DNA of 64,000 bases from contig JANJXV010000187.1 in assembly GCA_024803745.1 (NCBI GenBank), positions 498,501 to 562,500 on the forward strand. Reading direction: 5' to 3'. This document shows, in pieces, positions 12,075-24,480 of the stretch. Position 1 is the first letter of the stretch. Each line of letters begins with the position of its first letter. This stretch comes from Megascapheus bottae. Its lineage: Eukaryota > Chordata > Mammalia > Rodentia > Geomyidae. The notes under the pieces were generated by a model. The model did no database searches. It was not told where the DNA came from and saw only the letters and a list, made by a program, of their open reading frames with translations. Both the position numbers and the translations under genes were made by a program.

Positions 12075-12605
12075 ACCAAAAATATAAAGAATGTTTTCTG
12101 GAAACATAAGGACCTGGGAAAAATGTGTTAAGTAAAGTAAATCAGGTCCAGAGAGAAGAAAGGATGCATGTTTTCCCCTATAAGTGGAACACAAAATTAA
12201 TTCATAGATATATAAGTAATCACTCTGGGGTAGTATACAAGTGTACATAAGTGTATGAATCAAACTATGATAGATTCAGGGGAAAAGTCAAAGGATAAAA
12301 TTCCTTAGAAAGTCTAACTCACAGTTCAACAAAATAATGCCAGAAAATATGGAAGGAAGTATTAAGGAAAGCAGGATAAGGACAAATGAAAACAGGAAGA
12401 AGGAAGGATGCAGTTACAAAACCTAATATATGTCTTACAAAATTGGGAAAACTGAGGGAAGGTTAGGATTGAGAGGGATGGGTGGGAATGTTGAAAGGGT
12501 GACACTGATCAAGATGCAGGGTATTCATAAATGACTTTGTTGAATGGGAACTCCTTTGTACAACTACTTTAAAATTATAAAAATTTACATTTTAAATTTA
12601 AAAAG
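12075..12605 (+). mobile_element. Old LINE-1 fragment: ORF2 3' end and 3'UTR
   Basis: GGAAACATAAGGACCTGGGA, then TTAAGTAAAGTAAATCAGGT and GGATGCATGTTTTCCCC, match the last ~100 bp of ORF2 in mammalian L1. A G-rich 3'UTR with GGGATGGGTGGGAATG follows, and it ends with TGGGAACTCCTTTGTACAAC. This 3'UTR type resembles 53860-54020 and differs from the young 3' end. Confidence 0.7.
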
Positions 12606-13289
12606 TATTTTCTTATATAATTACTAATTTTCAAAGTTAGAATAAGTGAAAATCCTTTTCTTCAGGTATGTCATGTTTGCTGAAAAGTTGATAAGCAAAA
12701 CATTCCCTGAGTCAAAATAAAATCATGAAACCACTATGTTGTGAGTGTTCAAACAGAAAGCATGAACACACCACAGATGTCAGTCCACAAAAGAATTCTA
12801 GACACAACTAAAAAGAGGTGTAGCAAAATGAACTGCATTGATTCATGTTTATGAAAATCTAAGATTCCCATGGAATTCTCTAACTTGTGAGGGACAACAA
12901 GCATATCTTTAGGTAGGAGTCCAAACACAGACACATACGTACATTGAAAAGATCTTGTGGATCAATTATAAGCATAAGAATTTATGAAATCATGTGGAGA
13001 TTTATGGAATTATCTTTAAACAATTACTAACCCTTCATCCTAAACAATTCAAAAAGGCAGTCATTAATATTTACTATGGCTAAGACTTACATAAGAAGCA
13101 TAAATAAACCACATTTTTGCATTCTTATTAGGAAGCCAGATACATCAAGGGTTTATACTGCTACATCACAGAAAATAAACAATTATAATACACAACATCA
13201 TTATAATAAAACACATAGCCATATGATTGTACCAATACATGCAGGAAAGTTATGTGATATTTAAAATATAATATCAATTCATAATAAAA
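12606..13289. other. Unannotated AT-rich sequence
   Basis: Nothing recognised. Very AT-rich around 13260-13300. Confidence 0.45.
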
Positions 13290-13790
13290 ATAAAGAAGAA
13301 CCCATATCCACATAACTATGTCCATTCATGAGGCAATAGCTAACTTACACACTGAGGAAAAGCTGGGAACTTTCTTGATAAGATCTGGAACATGATAGGG
13401 AAGAACACACATTGGAGATAGGACAGCCTTTTAAATAAATGGTACTCAGAAAGTTGGAGATTTACATATCAGAAAACAACATCAAAACCACTTACAAGCC
13501 ACAAAAATCAGGTCATAATATATTAAAGCCCTAAACATGAGACATAAAACTTCTACAATAGTAAATAGGAGAAATGCCTCTGTACACTGGAATAGGAAAG
13601 GACACAGTTGGATGAGACCTACAAAGCAGAGAACACCAAAGCAAAAATTTAAAAATGGCATTACCTCAAACTAAAATGCTTCTTCCCAGCTAAGGAAATA
13701 ATCAACAAAGTGAAGAGCCAATCTGAAGAATGGGGAAAAAAATCTGTCAATATATATTTGAAAATGGGTTATATATACAGTGTGCGTGAG
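13290..13790 (+). mobile_element. Ancient LINE-1 ORF2 internal fragment
   Basis: TTGGAGATAGGACAGCCTTT and AAATAAATGGTACTCAGAAA are followed by ATATTAAAGCCCTAAACAT. Then come TACCTCAAACTAAAATGCTT and AGGAAATAATCAACAAAGTG. The order is collinear with L1 ORF2 downstream of the reverse transcriptase. It is broken by indels and stops, and lacks both ends of the element. Confidence 0.75.
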
Positions 13791-16739
13791 GAAGTCTAAA
13801 CACTCAGCCAGAACAAGCAGATTCTGTTCCGAAGAAGCCAGGTCTGATTCTGCTCAAAAAAGCCAAGAGAATTTCCACAAAGAAAGTGATGCTTTTAGTA
13901 AGTCATGCTGTAAAAGAATCAGTATGGAAAGGACTGCAACTATGAAATCCATAATTAATCTGAGAATTATGCAAAGTCCAATATTAGAAAGCAGAAGGTG
14001 AGAAAAAGTGATGTGGCAACTGTAGAGTCAGAATTGGTTGTCTTGTTTCAAATATTTCATCAGCTAAATCAAGATATAGTGGTTTAAATACCAACTCAAT
14101 TTGAAGTAGAGGTAAGTAACATTCAAGGAGCAATCGATATGATTTTAATTGTCTACTGGGAAAGAAGAGAAAAAATTGAAATTAAGGGTATACTACTTGT
14201 TCTTTCATAAAGTGTTACCATCATCCAAGATAGGAAATAAAGGGAATTGGAAGGAAATAGTGAATTTTATTTTTACCATTTTAAGTTTTGACTCAAAGAA
14301 TTAGGTGCTCTGAATTACACTGAAGTGAATCCCAGGAGATGGGTGCGGGGCAGGGGACATGTGGTTGGAAGAAGCAGCTCAAGATGATCATTGAAATTTT
14401 GACAGTACAATGTGGGAACAAGGGCAGAAGAGGAGGAAATGGCAGAAGAGAGAACCAAAGATACTAAAGGTTGACAAATAGAGAGAGATCACAATGTGGA
14501 AAGGAATGAAAGGTGTAGAAGAAAGGAAGAGACAGGAAGTAGAATTGTTTTCTGAAAGGCAAGAAATAATTCCTTCAAGCATAAAAGTGAAAGGGCTTCT
14601 TCAGACTGTGAAAAACTGAGGGAAGTTAATTCAAAAGAGATACTAAAATTGGTCACTGGATTTAATCTATAAGCCACCAGACATATGTTGATGGCTGAAT
14701 AGTGCGAAGGAAGTGGTGGTGTGGAAACTATCATACTGCAGCGATGGAAGATGCTGGCTAAAGGAAGCCTGGCCAATCATGTTAAATATGAGTGGAGGTT
14801 TTCTGTTAAGCTGTTCCTTTTTTCCAAAGGACAGATAAATAGGAACATCGTAGTGTGCTTGTAAATAAACATGATTTTAAACAAAATGACTACAGAGAGA
14901 AGTAGAACACATAATGCTTTAAATAGTCAACAATTGATGCTTCATCTTAGGAAAGATCCAGCACTGTCACTTTTGCTACAGTGACACACTGAAGGTGAAG
15001 TGTATTTGAAAAGAGGAAAAAGGCAGAACTTGTATTATTACACCCTCTAATTCCCTATAAATTTGAGTCTCTTCTGGGTGGTAGAGATCAAAATATGAGG
15101 AGGAGAGGAATCATATGGCAGCAATGTGATTTCCAAATCTAGCAATTAGAATTCAAGGATAAATTGTTTGCTATTTGAGTTTGGAAATTTGTAATATTCA
15201 AATTTACCCAGAGTAACACAGTTAAAGGTGCATGTCAACACTTGTGAGTTATTTCCTCATATCTAAATGGTTGCCATTTGCAACCACTTTCAAGTGTATT
15301 TGCTCAACAAATGCATGCTATTTGAGGAATCTACAGTGCCCAAACCATTCAAATCTGAGAAATAGGAGCTGGCTCAACCTACTGAAAGACCGCCAGGTAC
15401 TAGGTTGTATTTGTAGTCATGTGGTACTTAAGAAAATGAACCTTATTTAACCAAGAAGTCTCAGTAAAATCAAGAGCTGTTGGCTAAAATTTTGCATACA
15501 CACTAGTCTTCTTTTTAATCAATGTCTTTTCATCCTTTTAGGTGCTGTGATCTTTCCCATAAAGAAAACTTGGAAAACTATTCCCACAAAGCAGAATTAA
15601 ATCACCAGTGAGAAGAATTATTCATGGAAGGAGTAAGGGTGATTACTGGAAATCATTCTGGGCCATGCTCCATACTGTCTAGTGTACTCTGGAGGGATTA
15701 TTACATCCATAAGCTGACTTCTTACAGTTCTCTAATGGCAAAAGCTAACTTGAGAACATCTGATGGTAATGCAAATTACACCATAAATAACAATGCAAAT
15801 GAATTCTAGTTAGTGGAGAATCAATTGATTCTCCTTGTAGAATTCATAATAACCAAGACATTCATGTCATATTTGATATTGATAACTTTCTGAATTGATT
15901 AGTAAATTATTTCTTCATTTTTACATGTACTGCAGTCATATGCAGACACACATCAATTTTTCAAGTTGAATCAGACCTCATTTAAATTTTATACTGTTCC
16001 TCCATTACCAGTAAGGGAAATGAAGAATTTGATATATTATTATATGTTAAACTTTTAACACAGTCATGAATTCTGTTTCTAAAACACTGAGTAGTTGGGC
16101 AATTGAAATAAGCACACTTTTAAGACCAGCACACTTACAATTAAACCTCATTTTAGTAACATCACAGTATTAGTGAAAAAAGTCTTAGTCTCTCTTTCAG
16201 ATAGATATACTAATTAAGTATATTCACTTCATCAAACAAAATAGTGGGATTAGATCAATGCTGTGCATATTTGTACAAATAATATAACCTTCACTTTTTG
16301 TGAGGAAAGGAATGCTCTACCAAATGAGGACTAGTTAAAATGTGGGAGAATATACCCTTGGTCGTGGTGTAGCTATTTTTACAATGAAACCTGAACTTTG
16401 TCTAACAAGTTCCCTGGGGAATTAAGAGAAAAACACATTGAAATAGAGAATATAAATTTTAGCACAAAATTACATGGACTAACTTTAGACTTTAGAGTAA
16501 ATATTCACATTGTATACAACAGGACTGAATTTCTCATGAATAAAATATACAAAGTTATCAATACTTAATTTTGTCTAGAAAGTAAAATGCATAATTGCCC
16601 AAACATTTCTCACTGGTCTTTTAAAATGTACATGATACTTCAGATGATGACAGTTTTTGGTATTGGAAATGATTATACAATAAATTCTAACTGGTCTGAA
16701 AAAAAAAGAAAGTAAAGTGCAGAGGAAAGCAATTCATGA
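13791..16739. other. Unannotated AT-rich sequence, ~2.9 kb
   Basis: I recognise no repeat family, exon or RNA gene. The longest frames (95 codons at 14489-14776 minus; 73 codons at 13780-14001 plus) have no domains. Purine-rich stretches occur around 14400-14550. Confidence 0.4.
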
Positions 16740-16803
16740 GGGGCCGAGAGCATGGCCTAGTGGTTGAGTGTTTCTCTAACATTCATGAAGCCCTGGGTCA
16801 TTG
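16740..16803 (+). repeat. ID-like (IDL) SINE monomer
   Basis: GGGGCCGAGAGCATGGCCTA, then GTGGTTGAGTGTTTCTC and ATTCATGAAGCCCTGGGTCA, match the IDL half of IDL-Geo. No Geo half follows. Confidence 0.75.
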
Positions 16804-16916
16804 AGTCATTGCTGGTGTAGTGCTTGGATCTAATATCCATATATTAAGGATACCATATGCCTTTTGTTCCTTTGGTCTTGACTTATCTCAATCACAATGA
16901 TTTACTCTAATATGTT

Positions 16917-17420
16917 TCTTTTTTACTATTTTTATTGTAATTGATAAAAGGGTTACATGATATTGTGCATTAATTCACATACATTGATACCCTTTCACAT
17001 GTCTTGGTCCACATTACCCTCCCCCCCACACCCCATCTTGGTTTCCCCCCCTTCCCTATCCAATTTCAAATAACCAAATACAAATATATCCAATATATCA
17101 GATTACAAAGTGAGGTACTATAATAATATGATATAACCAAGGGACAGCAAAAGAGATGAGAGATAACATAGTACATTAAGGACAACAATCATTCATTATA
17201 TGGCTTTTGTTTCAATATCATGGAGGTCCTTTCAATTAGCTTCATACTATATGGCCTTTTGTATCAAGGTTTTACTCTATTACAAATCTCTGCTAGTAGA
17301 GCCCAAGGTTTCTACTGATTATGACAAATGAGGGAAACCATTGAGCCTAAGTTCCTTTGAGTCTGGCTTACTTCACCTAATATGACTTTTTCTAAGTCTT
17401 TCCATTTCATAACAAATAGG
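16917..17420 (-). mobile_element. 5'-truncated LINE-1 3' end with target-site duplication
   Basis: Reverse complement of the common young L1 3' end. It begins at the poly-T/TATTTTTATTGTAATTGATA end and runs through the C-rich complement of the 3'UTR G tract into the last bases of ORF2. It is flanked by a 15-bp direct repeat with one mismatch: TCTAATATGTTTCTT at 16906-16920 and TCTAATCTGTTTCTT at 17421-17435. This is a good target-primed insertion signature. Confidence 0.9.
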
Positions 17421-17483
17421 TCTAATCTGTTTCTTAAAGAGAAAATAAACGGGTTTACTGGGATGTTGTTTTCAGTTTTTTAA

Positions 17484-17695
17484 TAGGTGGGTCCTGCTTG
17501 AAGTAAGGCCTGGTTGCTGTCTATGAGCTTTTCATTCAAGGTTAGTGCTTGAGCCACAACCCCAGTTCTGGTTTTTTTTCTGGAAGAGATAATAGTCTTA
17601 TGGATTTGCTGCTGGGATGGCATTTAACCACAATCCTCAGATCTCAGCTTCCTGAGTAGCTAGGATTACAGGTATAAGCCAGTGGCACCTGACTT
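17484..17695 (-). repeat. SINE with B1-like head and Geo-like tail
   Basis: The plus strand ends with ATCCTCAGATCTCAGCTTCC and GAGTAGCTAGGATTACAGG, the reverse of a B1-like head. The Geo-type tail (GTCCTGCTTGAAGTAAGGCC) lies to the left. Confidence 0.8.
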
Positions 17696-18689
17696 AAACA
17701 AGTTTTAATCTAAATTTTACGTATTTTATATAACTAAACATAATGGCATTTCCAACAAGAAAAGTCAAAAGTCTTATTAAGCAATGCTTTGCATACTGTT
17801 ACATCTATAACTAACCATGATTTAATTTCAGGTAATCATATTCTCAAAAGATCAGTTACTTTATAAATATTGCTGTAAATTAAAAGAAGTGGGAGTCAAA
17901 GAAGAGAAACAATCCAATAGTCAAGGCACAGAAACCGTAAATTCCCTTTGTTCAATTTAAGAGAACCTGGAAAACATGCAATTTTATAACATAAACCCTC
18001 CTGAAAAAGTTAACATTTTTGAACCTACTAATTAACGCTGATACTTAGTGCAAGCTGTATAAAATTGTTAAGAATTAATTAACTAATATAGTCTAAATAG
18101 GATCTCATTATGAACTGTAAAAACACAGGGAGGAACCTGCAAAAATTGCCTGAGGCTTTTCAAATGTAAGAGTGATAATAAGTAATCAGAGAAAGAAAGT
18201 TTCCTTAAATTAGTCGATTTATATTTTAGATTTGGGCAAGAAAGTTATTTTTAACATTATTCTAAAAGCTTCAAAATTTTAAAATACAAAGAAGTCAATG
18301 CATTTTAATCATCTACTGTGAAATGCCCAGAAGTGAAGTTGTTCATAGATATCTGCAAAAAAATTAGACTCCTGAATATGATAGAAGACCAACAATGACA
18401 TGAGGCAAGAGGTATTCTTAACAGAGCTGCCAGATCTTTGCAAAGGCTAAGTCAGATGCTAGCATGGCTGTGTCCAAAATCCAGGCATGCATAGTCTCTC
18501 TTCATTCAGTCAAAGCCAAACTCCCGGAAGAGAGTGTCAAGACCTTCTGTTATCTGCAAGCATAGCAGCAGCCCTGCCTGCCTCCTCTCTGATCCCATCT
18601 CCTCCTCGCCCTTCACTCCCACCAAGTGCAGTGGTGTACATACTTGATGTTACTTCAGGGTGGCAGGTGATCTCTAACATGAAACAGCT
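17696..18689. other. Unannotated AT-rich sequence
   Basis: No element recognised. The 116-codon frame starting at 18487 runs into the L2 relic and is treated as chance. Confidence 0.4.
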
Positions 18690-18965
18690 CAGATCATCAC
18701 TTTCCTCTGCCTGTGTGTTTCTCCCTGATGGTCACCAAACCCCCAACCTGCACACTTTGCTCATAGGTCACTTTCTCAAAGACCACTCAGCCACTGCTAC
18801 CCTGCCTCATGCATTTTCAATCCTTATTCCTGTTTGAACTTTTCTCCTTTTATCCTTCTGATGTCATGTTCCTATGTGCAATATAATTTACTACTTTAAT
18901 ATGCTTAGTATTTATTATCTGGTTCCCTCTAGAATATAAGCACTGGAGACTGTCCTAAAAGCTGG
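18690..18965 (+). mobile_element. LINE-2 (L2) 3' region
   Basis: TAGGTCACTTTCTCAAAGAC corresponds to the conserved L2 CAAATGTCACCTCCTC region. It is followed by TATTTATTATCTGGTTCCCT and CTAGAATATAAGCACTGGAG, the typical L2 3' segment. Old and diverged. Confidence 0.65.
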
Positions 18966-18984
18966 ATGTAAATTTACAATGAAG

Positions 18985-19135
18985 TTTTTAAATTGTATTT
19001 TATTATCAGGATAAAGTACAGAGGGATTGCAGTTACATACATCGGGTAAGGGGTATATTACTTCTCAAACCTTGATAACCCCTTCTCATATTTTTGTACC
19101 CCTTTCCCTTCCTCCACCCCTTCCCAATCATCTCC
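18985..19135 (-). mobile_element. LINE-1 3'UTR end, older subfamily
   Basis: Reverse complement of the same variant as at 9260-9475, with ATTACTTCTCAAACCTTGAT. It is truncated inside the G-rich 3'UTR. Confidence 0.8.
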
Positions 19136-20349
19136 TAACCAGGAATTGTTAATGCTAACTGATATTTAAAGGCTATGATATACCTACTCTTTTTAGACAA
19201 CTGATGTTGTCAAATCATTTGGAATAAATATAATTCATTCAACTTCTTTTCAGACTTCTGGTGAGTACCAGAAAGGATTTACTAATGGATATTTAGCTTC
19301 CTAACATGGCACAAGCATTCAATAAGGTACCAACTAAACTGGAATTATAGTAAAATCACCTTCAGTAGCATGAATCATAAGTAATGATTGACAACAGATA
19401 ACTACCAAGGCATTTTTTTCTACAAGAGCCTATAAATGATCTCAATCTGTCTCTTAGAAGTAACAAACACCAATAATATCAGTGGAGATAGGAAGGTTGG
19501 GGCAGAAAAGCAACCCAGAAGAAAACTCAAACTCTTAGAAAGGAAAAAAAATAACTAAAGCAGAAAGGGCCAGGGACTTGATTCAAATAGTGTAGCACAC
19601 ACAACTCTGTCCTCACAAATCATGAGTACAGTATTTATCTTTCATTAATTCACACAATAGAGTTGCTAAAACTTTTTATAGGTACTGGCTTTATGAAAAT
19701 TATTTAGTACAAAGTGAGGGTCAAGATTTAAAGACATTGCCTAAGCTACCAGAGCTTTGAAAATATCTGAACACTGCACAGATAAATATTAAGGTTATTC
19801 TGTGAAGGATAAGGGGATACCTGGTATGCTATGACAGCTCATAAGTGATGATGAACCTTCACTGAAACACTGATTCATGAAGACACTTTGGGCAGTAGTG
19901 CTCCCTGTAACTACTACTCTGGCTGTTTCTTTCACTTCTTTCTAAGGCTAAATAATTCCTAGAATTTCATGCCCTGTCTTCAAGTGAAATTAAATGTAGA
20001 ATACTACAGCAGTGCTTTTACTTGGGAACTTGTGGCAAACACCTTTTTCCAGCCTTGTCCAACAAACAGAGGAGGGACACTGGCATAGCAACTCAGGCTT
20101 AGGGAGAACCTAAGCATGACATTTAGAAAAATATTTGTGAAAAAGAAGGGTTTTGTTTCCACAGCAACCAACTTTCTTAGTCTTCTGAGCTCTACTAAAA
20201 ATAAAACAAATGAAAGCTGGTAAGAGAAACAGAGTAAGGTCTAATGTAGAATGGCACACAAAGCAAAAATAAAGGACGCTGAAGCCAAGTTCATTGGAAG
20301 AAGCATAGCAAATCCTCAGTTAATCATGAGTGTCCTAATCTGGTCATGA
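19136..20349. other. Unannotated sequence
   Basis: Nothing firm. A weak ID-like stretch around 19565-19630 (GGGCCAGGGACTTGATTCAA) is too degraded to call. Confidence 0.4.
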
Positions 20350-21167
20350 CCCTTTAAATCTTCATTTCTTTATTTTTTGGTAACTACTGGCCGTGAGATT
20401 CTTCTCTTTCCATAAAGCAGAGCCTCCAGAATTTATTCATCTTGTACAATTGGGTTTCAGTGCCCAGGATCAGTAACTCTCTTGCCTCTGTTCTCGGCTA
20501 CCCATCACCGCAACACCGTGAGGCTATTTTAGGTAACTTGTATAAGTCTTTGTTGTCTTGTGATGAGGTTACTTTGCTTAACACAACATCTTCAGAATTC
20601 ATCCCTACAGCTGCCTGTGGTTGAACTCCCTTCTTTTCTAGGGTTCCATAATACCCAATTTTGTGTATATAACACATATACTTTGTCCATTTACCTGTGG
20701 TTGAGCCCTTACCACTTCTTGAGTATGGTGCACAGTGCTTCAAATCAACATTGGGATTTGGGTTTTCTTTGAGGTACCTTAACTTACCCTTTAGTAACAA
20801 GTCAATGCCTGGCCTCATAAAATGAATTTCTTTTAGTTTTTGAAATAACTAAAGAGTCATTATTGATTCTCCTTTAAATGTTTGGTATGGTTCATCAGTG
20901 AACTGTTATGGTTTAAGCTTTTCTCCTAAATGACTGTATGTCATTTCTACATTCCATTTCTTCATGATGAAATGCATAAGTGTTTTATGTTTGTAGGACT
21001 GTTTCCCAGTTCCCCTAGGTCAATTATTTTTCTTTCAGATAATTGTTATAAATTCTAATGGTCCTTTCTCTTTCTGAAGCATCCATTGTAATACCTCCTC
21101 GCTTTTTATCTAAATTTATTTATTTTTATATTGTTTATTTCTTAGTATAGATGAAGAACTTTAACTT

Positions 21168-21363
21168 TTCTTTTTTTTGCCAGTCCTGGTCTTGAGCTCA
21201 GGGCCTGAGCACTGTCCTTGGAGTTTCTCAAGGCTAGAGCTCTACCACTTGATCCTCAGCACCACTTCCGGCTTTTTCTATGTATGTGGTACCGAGGAAT
21301 CGAACCCGGGTCTTTATGCATGCTAGGCAAGCACTTTAACCACTAGGCCAAACTCCCAGCCCC
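21168..21363 (-). repeat. IDL-Geo dimeric SINE, nearly complete
   Basis: Reverse complement of IDL (CTTGCCTAGCATGCATAAAG, CCGGGTTCGATTCC) joined to Geo (GCCGGAAGTGGTGCTGAGGA, CCAGGACTGGCAAAA), with the A-tail at the left. A probable imperfect target-site duplication flanks it (GAAGAACTTTAACTTTT at 21153-21169; GAAGGAGTTTAATTTTT at 21365-21381). The family is known only from Geomyoidea, so this copy is taxonomically diagnostic. Confidence 0.9.
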
Positions 21364-21564
21364 TGAAGGAGTTTAATTTTTATAAGTTCACTGATTTTTG
21401 TCTTTACTGATTTTCCATTTTCTTTGTTTCTATTGCTGTTTTGGTTCTACATTAAATACTAATTTCTGCAAACTAGACTTCATTTGTCCTTTTTTTTCAA
21501 TGTCATTATAATGTGTAATGTATAATGTTAGGTTACTTATTTGAAACACTTCTTGTTTCATTTT

Positions 21565-21850
21565 GACTGTCCTGGGTTTTGAACTCAAGGTTTTATGTTT
21601 GCTAAGAAGGTGCTCGGTCACTTGAACCAAAACTCCAGATCTATGTTGCAGTTATTTTTAAGATAGAGCCTCAGTGATGGACCTTGATACTCCTGTTCAC
21701 TCTTCTCAGACTAGCTGGACTACTAGCACATGCCGCCATTCCCAGCACCTGTTGAAGTGGGATCTCATGAAAGCTTCTGCCTATACTAAATTCTGATTTT
21801 CCAGATCTCTGCCTCCTATACAGCTGGGGTGATAGGTGTGTGCAATTGGT
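21565..21850 (-). repeat. Composite B1 + ID-like SINE (B1-dID type)
   Basis: From right to left: a B1-like head (reverse of CTCTGCCTCCTATACAGCTG and GGTGATAGGTGTGTGC), a second B1-like segment (21660-21760), then an ID-like tail (reverse of TTTTGAACTCAAGGTTTTAT and ACTTGAACCAAAACTCC). Confidence 0.65.
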
Positions 21851-22229
21851 TATGAGAGATCTTATGACCTTTCTCCCTCCAGGATGACCTTCAATGGCCT
21901 GGGCAGTTTTGCTTTATATATTTACTCTTATGATAGTGATTATGTATTTACCACTATTATGATTTCTTGGTGAATTGGAACTTACATAACTACATATTGT
22001 TTCTGTTTATGTCTTAGAACAATTTTTACTGAAATTCTACTCTGTATGATATAAATATAGCCACTTCATTCTTTTTTTTGCTTGCCTTTTGCATGGGATG
22101 TCTATTCTTTTCCTTCACTTTCATCCTACACATGCCCTTAAATGTAAAGTAAGTTACTTATAGCCAACATATAGTTTGATTTTAAGCTACACGTGCACAT
22201 GCACAAATACATATAAAATTTTTGAACTC

Positions 22230-22413
22230 AGGCACGCTTACTTGATTTACGTGGTTGGCCAGAACTCTACCATTTAAATCAGTACAGCCCTGCTCTTTGC
22301 TCGTTATTTTACAGATGTGGTCTAGAAAACTCCTCACTGACTGGCCTTGGACCACAGTCCTTCGGATCTCAACCTGCTGAGTAACTATGATTACAGGCCT
22401 GACACACCAGTCT
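22230..22413 (-). repeat. Degraded SINE with B1-like head
   Basis: The plus strand ends with TTCGGATCTCAACCTGCTGA and GTAACTATGATTACAGGCC, the reverse of a B1-like head. The left part retains a TTTTTGAACTCAGGCAC tail. Confidence 0.65.
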
Positions 22414-23956
22414 CCAAACTCATCCTGTTTTCCATGTAGCCTCTCTAAGACAATAGTAATTTAAATGTCTCTTGTGCCATGAATATTTCATACTTTCTTA
22501 TTATCACATTTCTCTACCTTCCAAGGTAACTTTCTTTGTTTTAAAGTTCATGTGATCAAATGGGGTCTACCTAAATTTTACAATGGAGGAGAGTTTCCTT
22601 ATTTTAAAACCTGCTCTACAAACTTAATCCTATCTGTAAGGCCCTTTTTCCTATACAATTCAAGATATTCATAACTTGTAGAGATTAGGAATCATTATCA
22701 TACCTACTACAGTCACAAATCCAAGAAACAAATACTCATGAATACTACTTACGCCAAACAACACAGATCTGTTGTCCTAATCATAACTCAGGGATCTCTA
22801 GGAAATAAATGTCATCAACAGAATATTACTCTTAAAATAAAGCTCTTAAATTAACTTAATGAAGATAAATACATTTTTTAGTTTTACAATCTTTATCGCT
22901 GTATGCAGTCGCTAGTACTACACAAAGGTCAAGGTGCTGTGGTGTGGGATATATGAATAGTTAATAACCAACATTTGTTCTCAGTCTTCCTCCATTTGGA
23001 AGAATAGATGGAGTCATTACTATTGTGTACAGTGCCTTGAAGCCAGTTTAAATAAGTCACTTTTTTACTGGGCTTGATTTATATAAACTATTAAACATTT
23101 TTCAATGGATCAAAAGACAATATTGCCCCACAGAGTCATCTGTCATTTGTTTATTCTCATTAGCTGTATGAAAAATAAACCATGGAACTGCATAAAAATA
23201 TATTGGAATCAAAGCTTTCTTTACTGTTTAAATTATAATTCAGAACTCTGAATTTAAATGCTGGCAATGTAAAAAAGCAAGCAAACAATGGCATTAAACA
23301 AGGCTGGAAAGTCACTACAACCTCTTTAACAATTTGCCTTTGGAGTACATTGCTGTCTGTAAATATCTCCTAATGTAATAGTAGACAAGGGTCAAAAGTA
23401 CTAACCCCTGAGATTCACTATTCTCCTCTGAATAACAACCTGTTTTTCATGGGATGTTTTAAAGATAGAGGCAATTCACAAAAGTGCTTTAACAATGTAT
23501 TTGCCTAGGATACTTTCAAAATATTAACCTGACTCTGGTTTCAGATTTGGTATTATATCTGATTCATACAGTTTACTACTATTTATTCATTTTATTTCTA
23601 ATTTCTAATACACAGTCAATAGTACTGATGATGAGTTAGGCAAGGAATTAGGAAACCTTGTGTTTGAGAATGATGTCTCAGATGTTAATTTTAAAAATTT
23701 TAACATATCGGCTACTGACATTAGCAGAATGGATTGTGATACACAGCATTGTCTTACTGACTCCCACAATCCTTGCAAAATCTGTTTGTATATCCAAGGG
23801 TAAACACTATTCCCCAAAAATTCTGTCAAGAGTTCATGAGATACAACCCATTCTACAAGAGTTAATAACATAAAATAGTGTCCAAACCTCCTCTTCTTGA
23901 AAGGAATCTACTAGTATTATCACTGCTATTTTTTGCTTCACTTTATTTTGACATTT
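22414..23956. other. Unannotated sequence with possible ancient repeat
   Basis: Around 22605-22720 (TTAATCCTATCTGTAAGGCC, then AGAGATTAGGAATCATTATC) the text resembles an old mammalian interspersed repeat that I cannot name. The rest shows nothing recognisable. Confidence 0.35.
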
Positions 23957-24156
23957 TAGCACTAGGAATTGAACCTATGCCTCCCACGGGATAGGCAATC
24001 ATTCTACCTAGTAATTCTTGGTGTTCTTTGATTTGCATTTGTATTTGGTGTTTGAGAAAGAAGCTCACTAACTTTCTTTTGTTTGGCTCCAGACAACACC
24101 GTCCTGCCTCCTGAATAGCTAGCTGAGACATCAGTCATGTGCCACCATATTGGGCA
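23957..24156 (-). repeat. Degraded composite B1/ID SINE
   Basis: The left end is a reversed ID-like tail (ACTAGGAATTGAACCTATGC). The right end is a reversed B1-like head (TGCCTCCTGAATAGCTAGCT, CATGTGCCACCA). Confidence 0.6.
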
Positions 24157-24480
24157 CATCGCTTAATAAAGCCACACTAGGTATGATCAATGGCAAATAA
24201 AATTTCAGTGGCTGTGAACTACGAAGTCACTAAGCTAGGCAAGTCTTACCCTGGACACAGAAGTGCTCTTAGTGGTCCTTTGAGGCACCCTGGTGCAATT
24301 ACAAAGCCTTCTTGTCATGCTATGTAGAACAACACAGCCAGGCACCAGGCTTCACCTATGCTGTCTCCACTGGTACAGTCTCATCTACATATGGCTCATA
24401 TATGTTTAAGTTCAGTTTCAAAAAATGTGTGTCCACTACTTCAGGAAATAAACAGCAAAATGCAAATTCAAAATTCCTTC
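24157..24480. other. Unannotated sequence
   Basis: Nothing recognised. Confidence 0.4.

Larger units (their letters stand above)
20350..22200 (-). mobile_element. Long ancient LINE-1 (L1M-type), interrupted by two SINEs
   Basis: On the plus strand the landmarks follow reversed L1 order. First come 3'UTR/ORF2-end segments (TTAACACAACATCTTCAGAA near 20578, then TTGTCCATTTACCTGTGGTT). Next is the reverse transcriptase region (GCCTGGCCTCATAAAATGAA near 20808, AATGTTTGGTATGGTTCATC near 20877). Then come upstream ORF2 segments (TTCTTGGTGAATTGGAAC near 21964, TTTTGCATGGGATGTC near 22087). An internal deletion lies between the C-terminal and RT parts. SINEs at 21168-21363 and 21565-21850 are younger insertions. 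No frame survives. Confidence 0.75.

Noticed and set aside
18487..18837. 116-codon plus-strand open frame
   Set aside because: Its 3' half overlaps an L2 relic and the composition is Ser/Pro/Leu-rich without a domain.
21168..21363. Functional tRNA gene in the ID-like half of the SINE
   Set aside because: The A/B-box text is followed by the Geo monomer and an A-tail and is flanked by a target-site duplication, so it is a retroposed SINE and not a tRNA gene.
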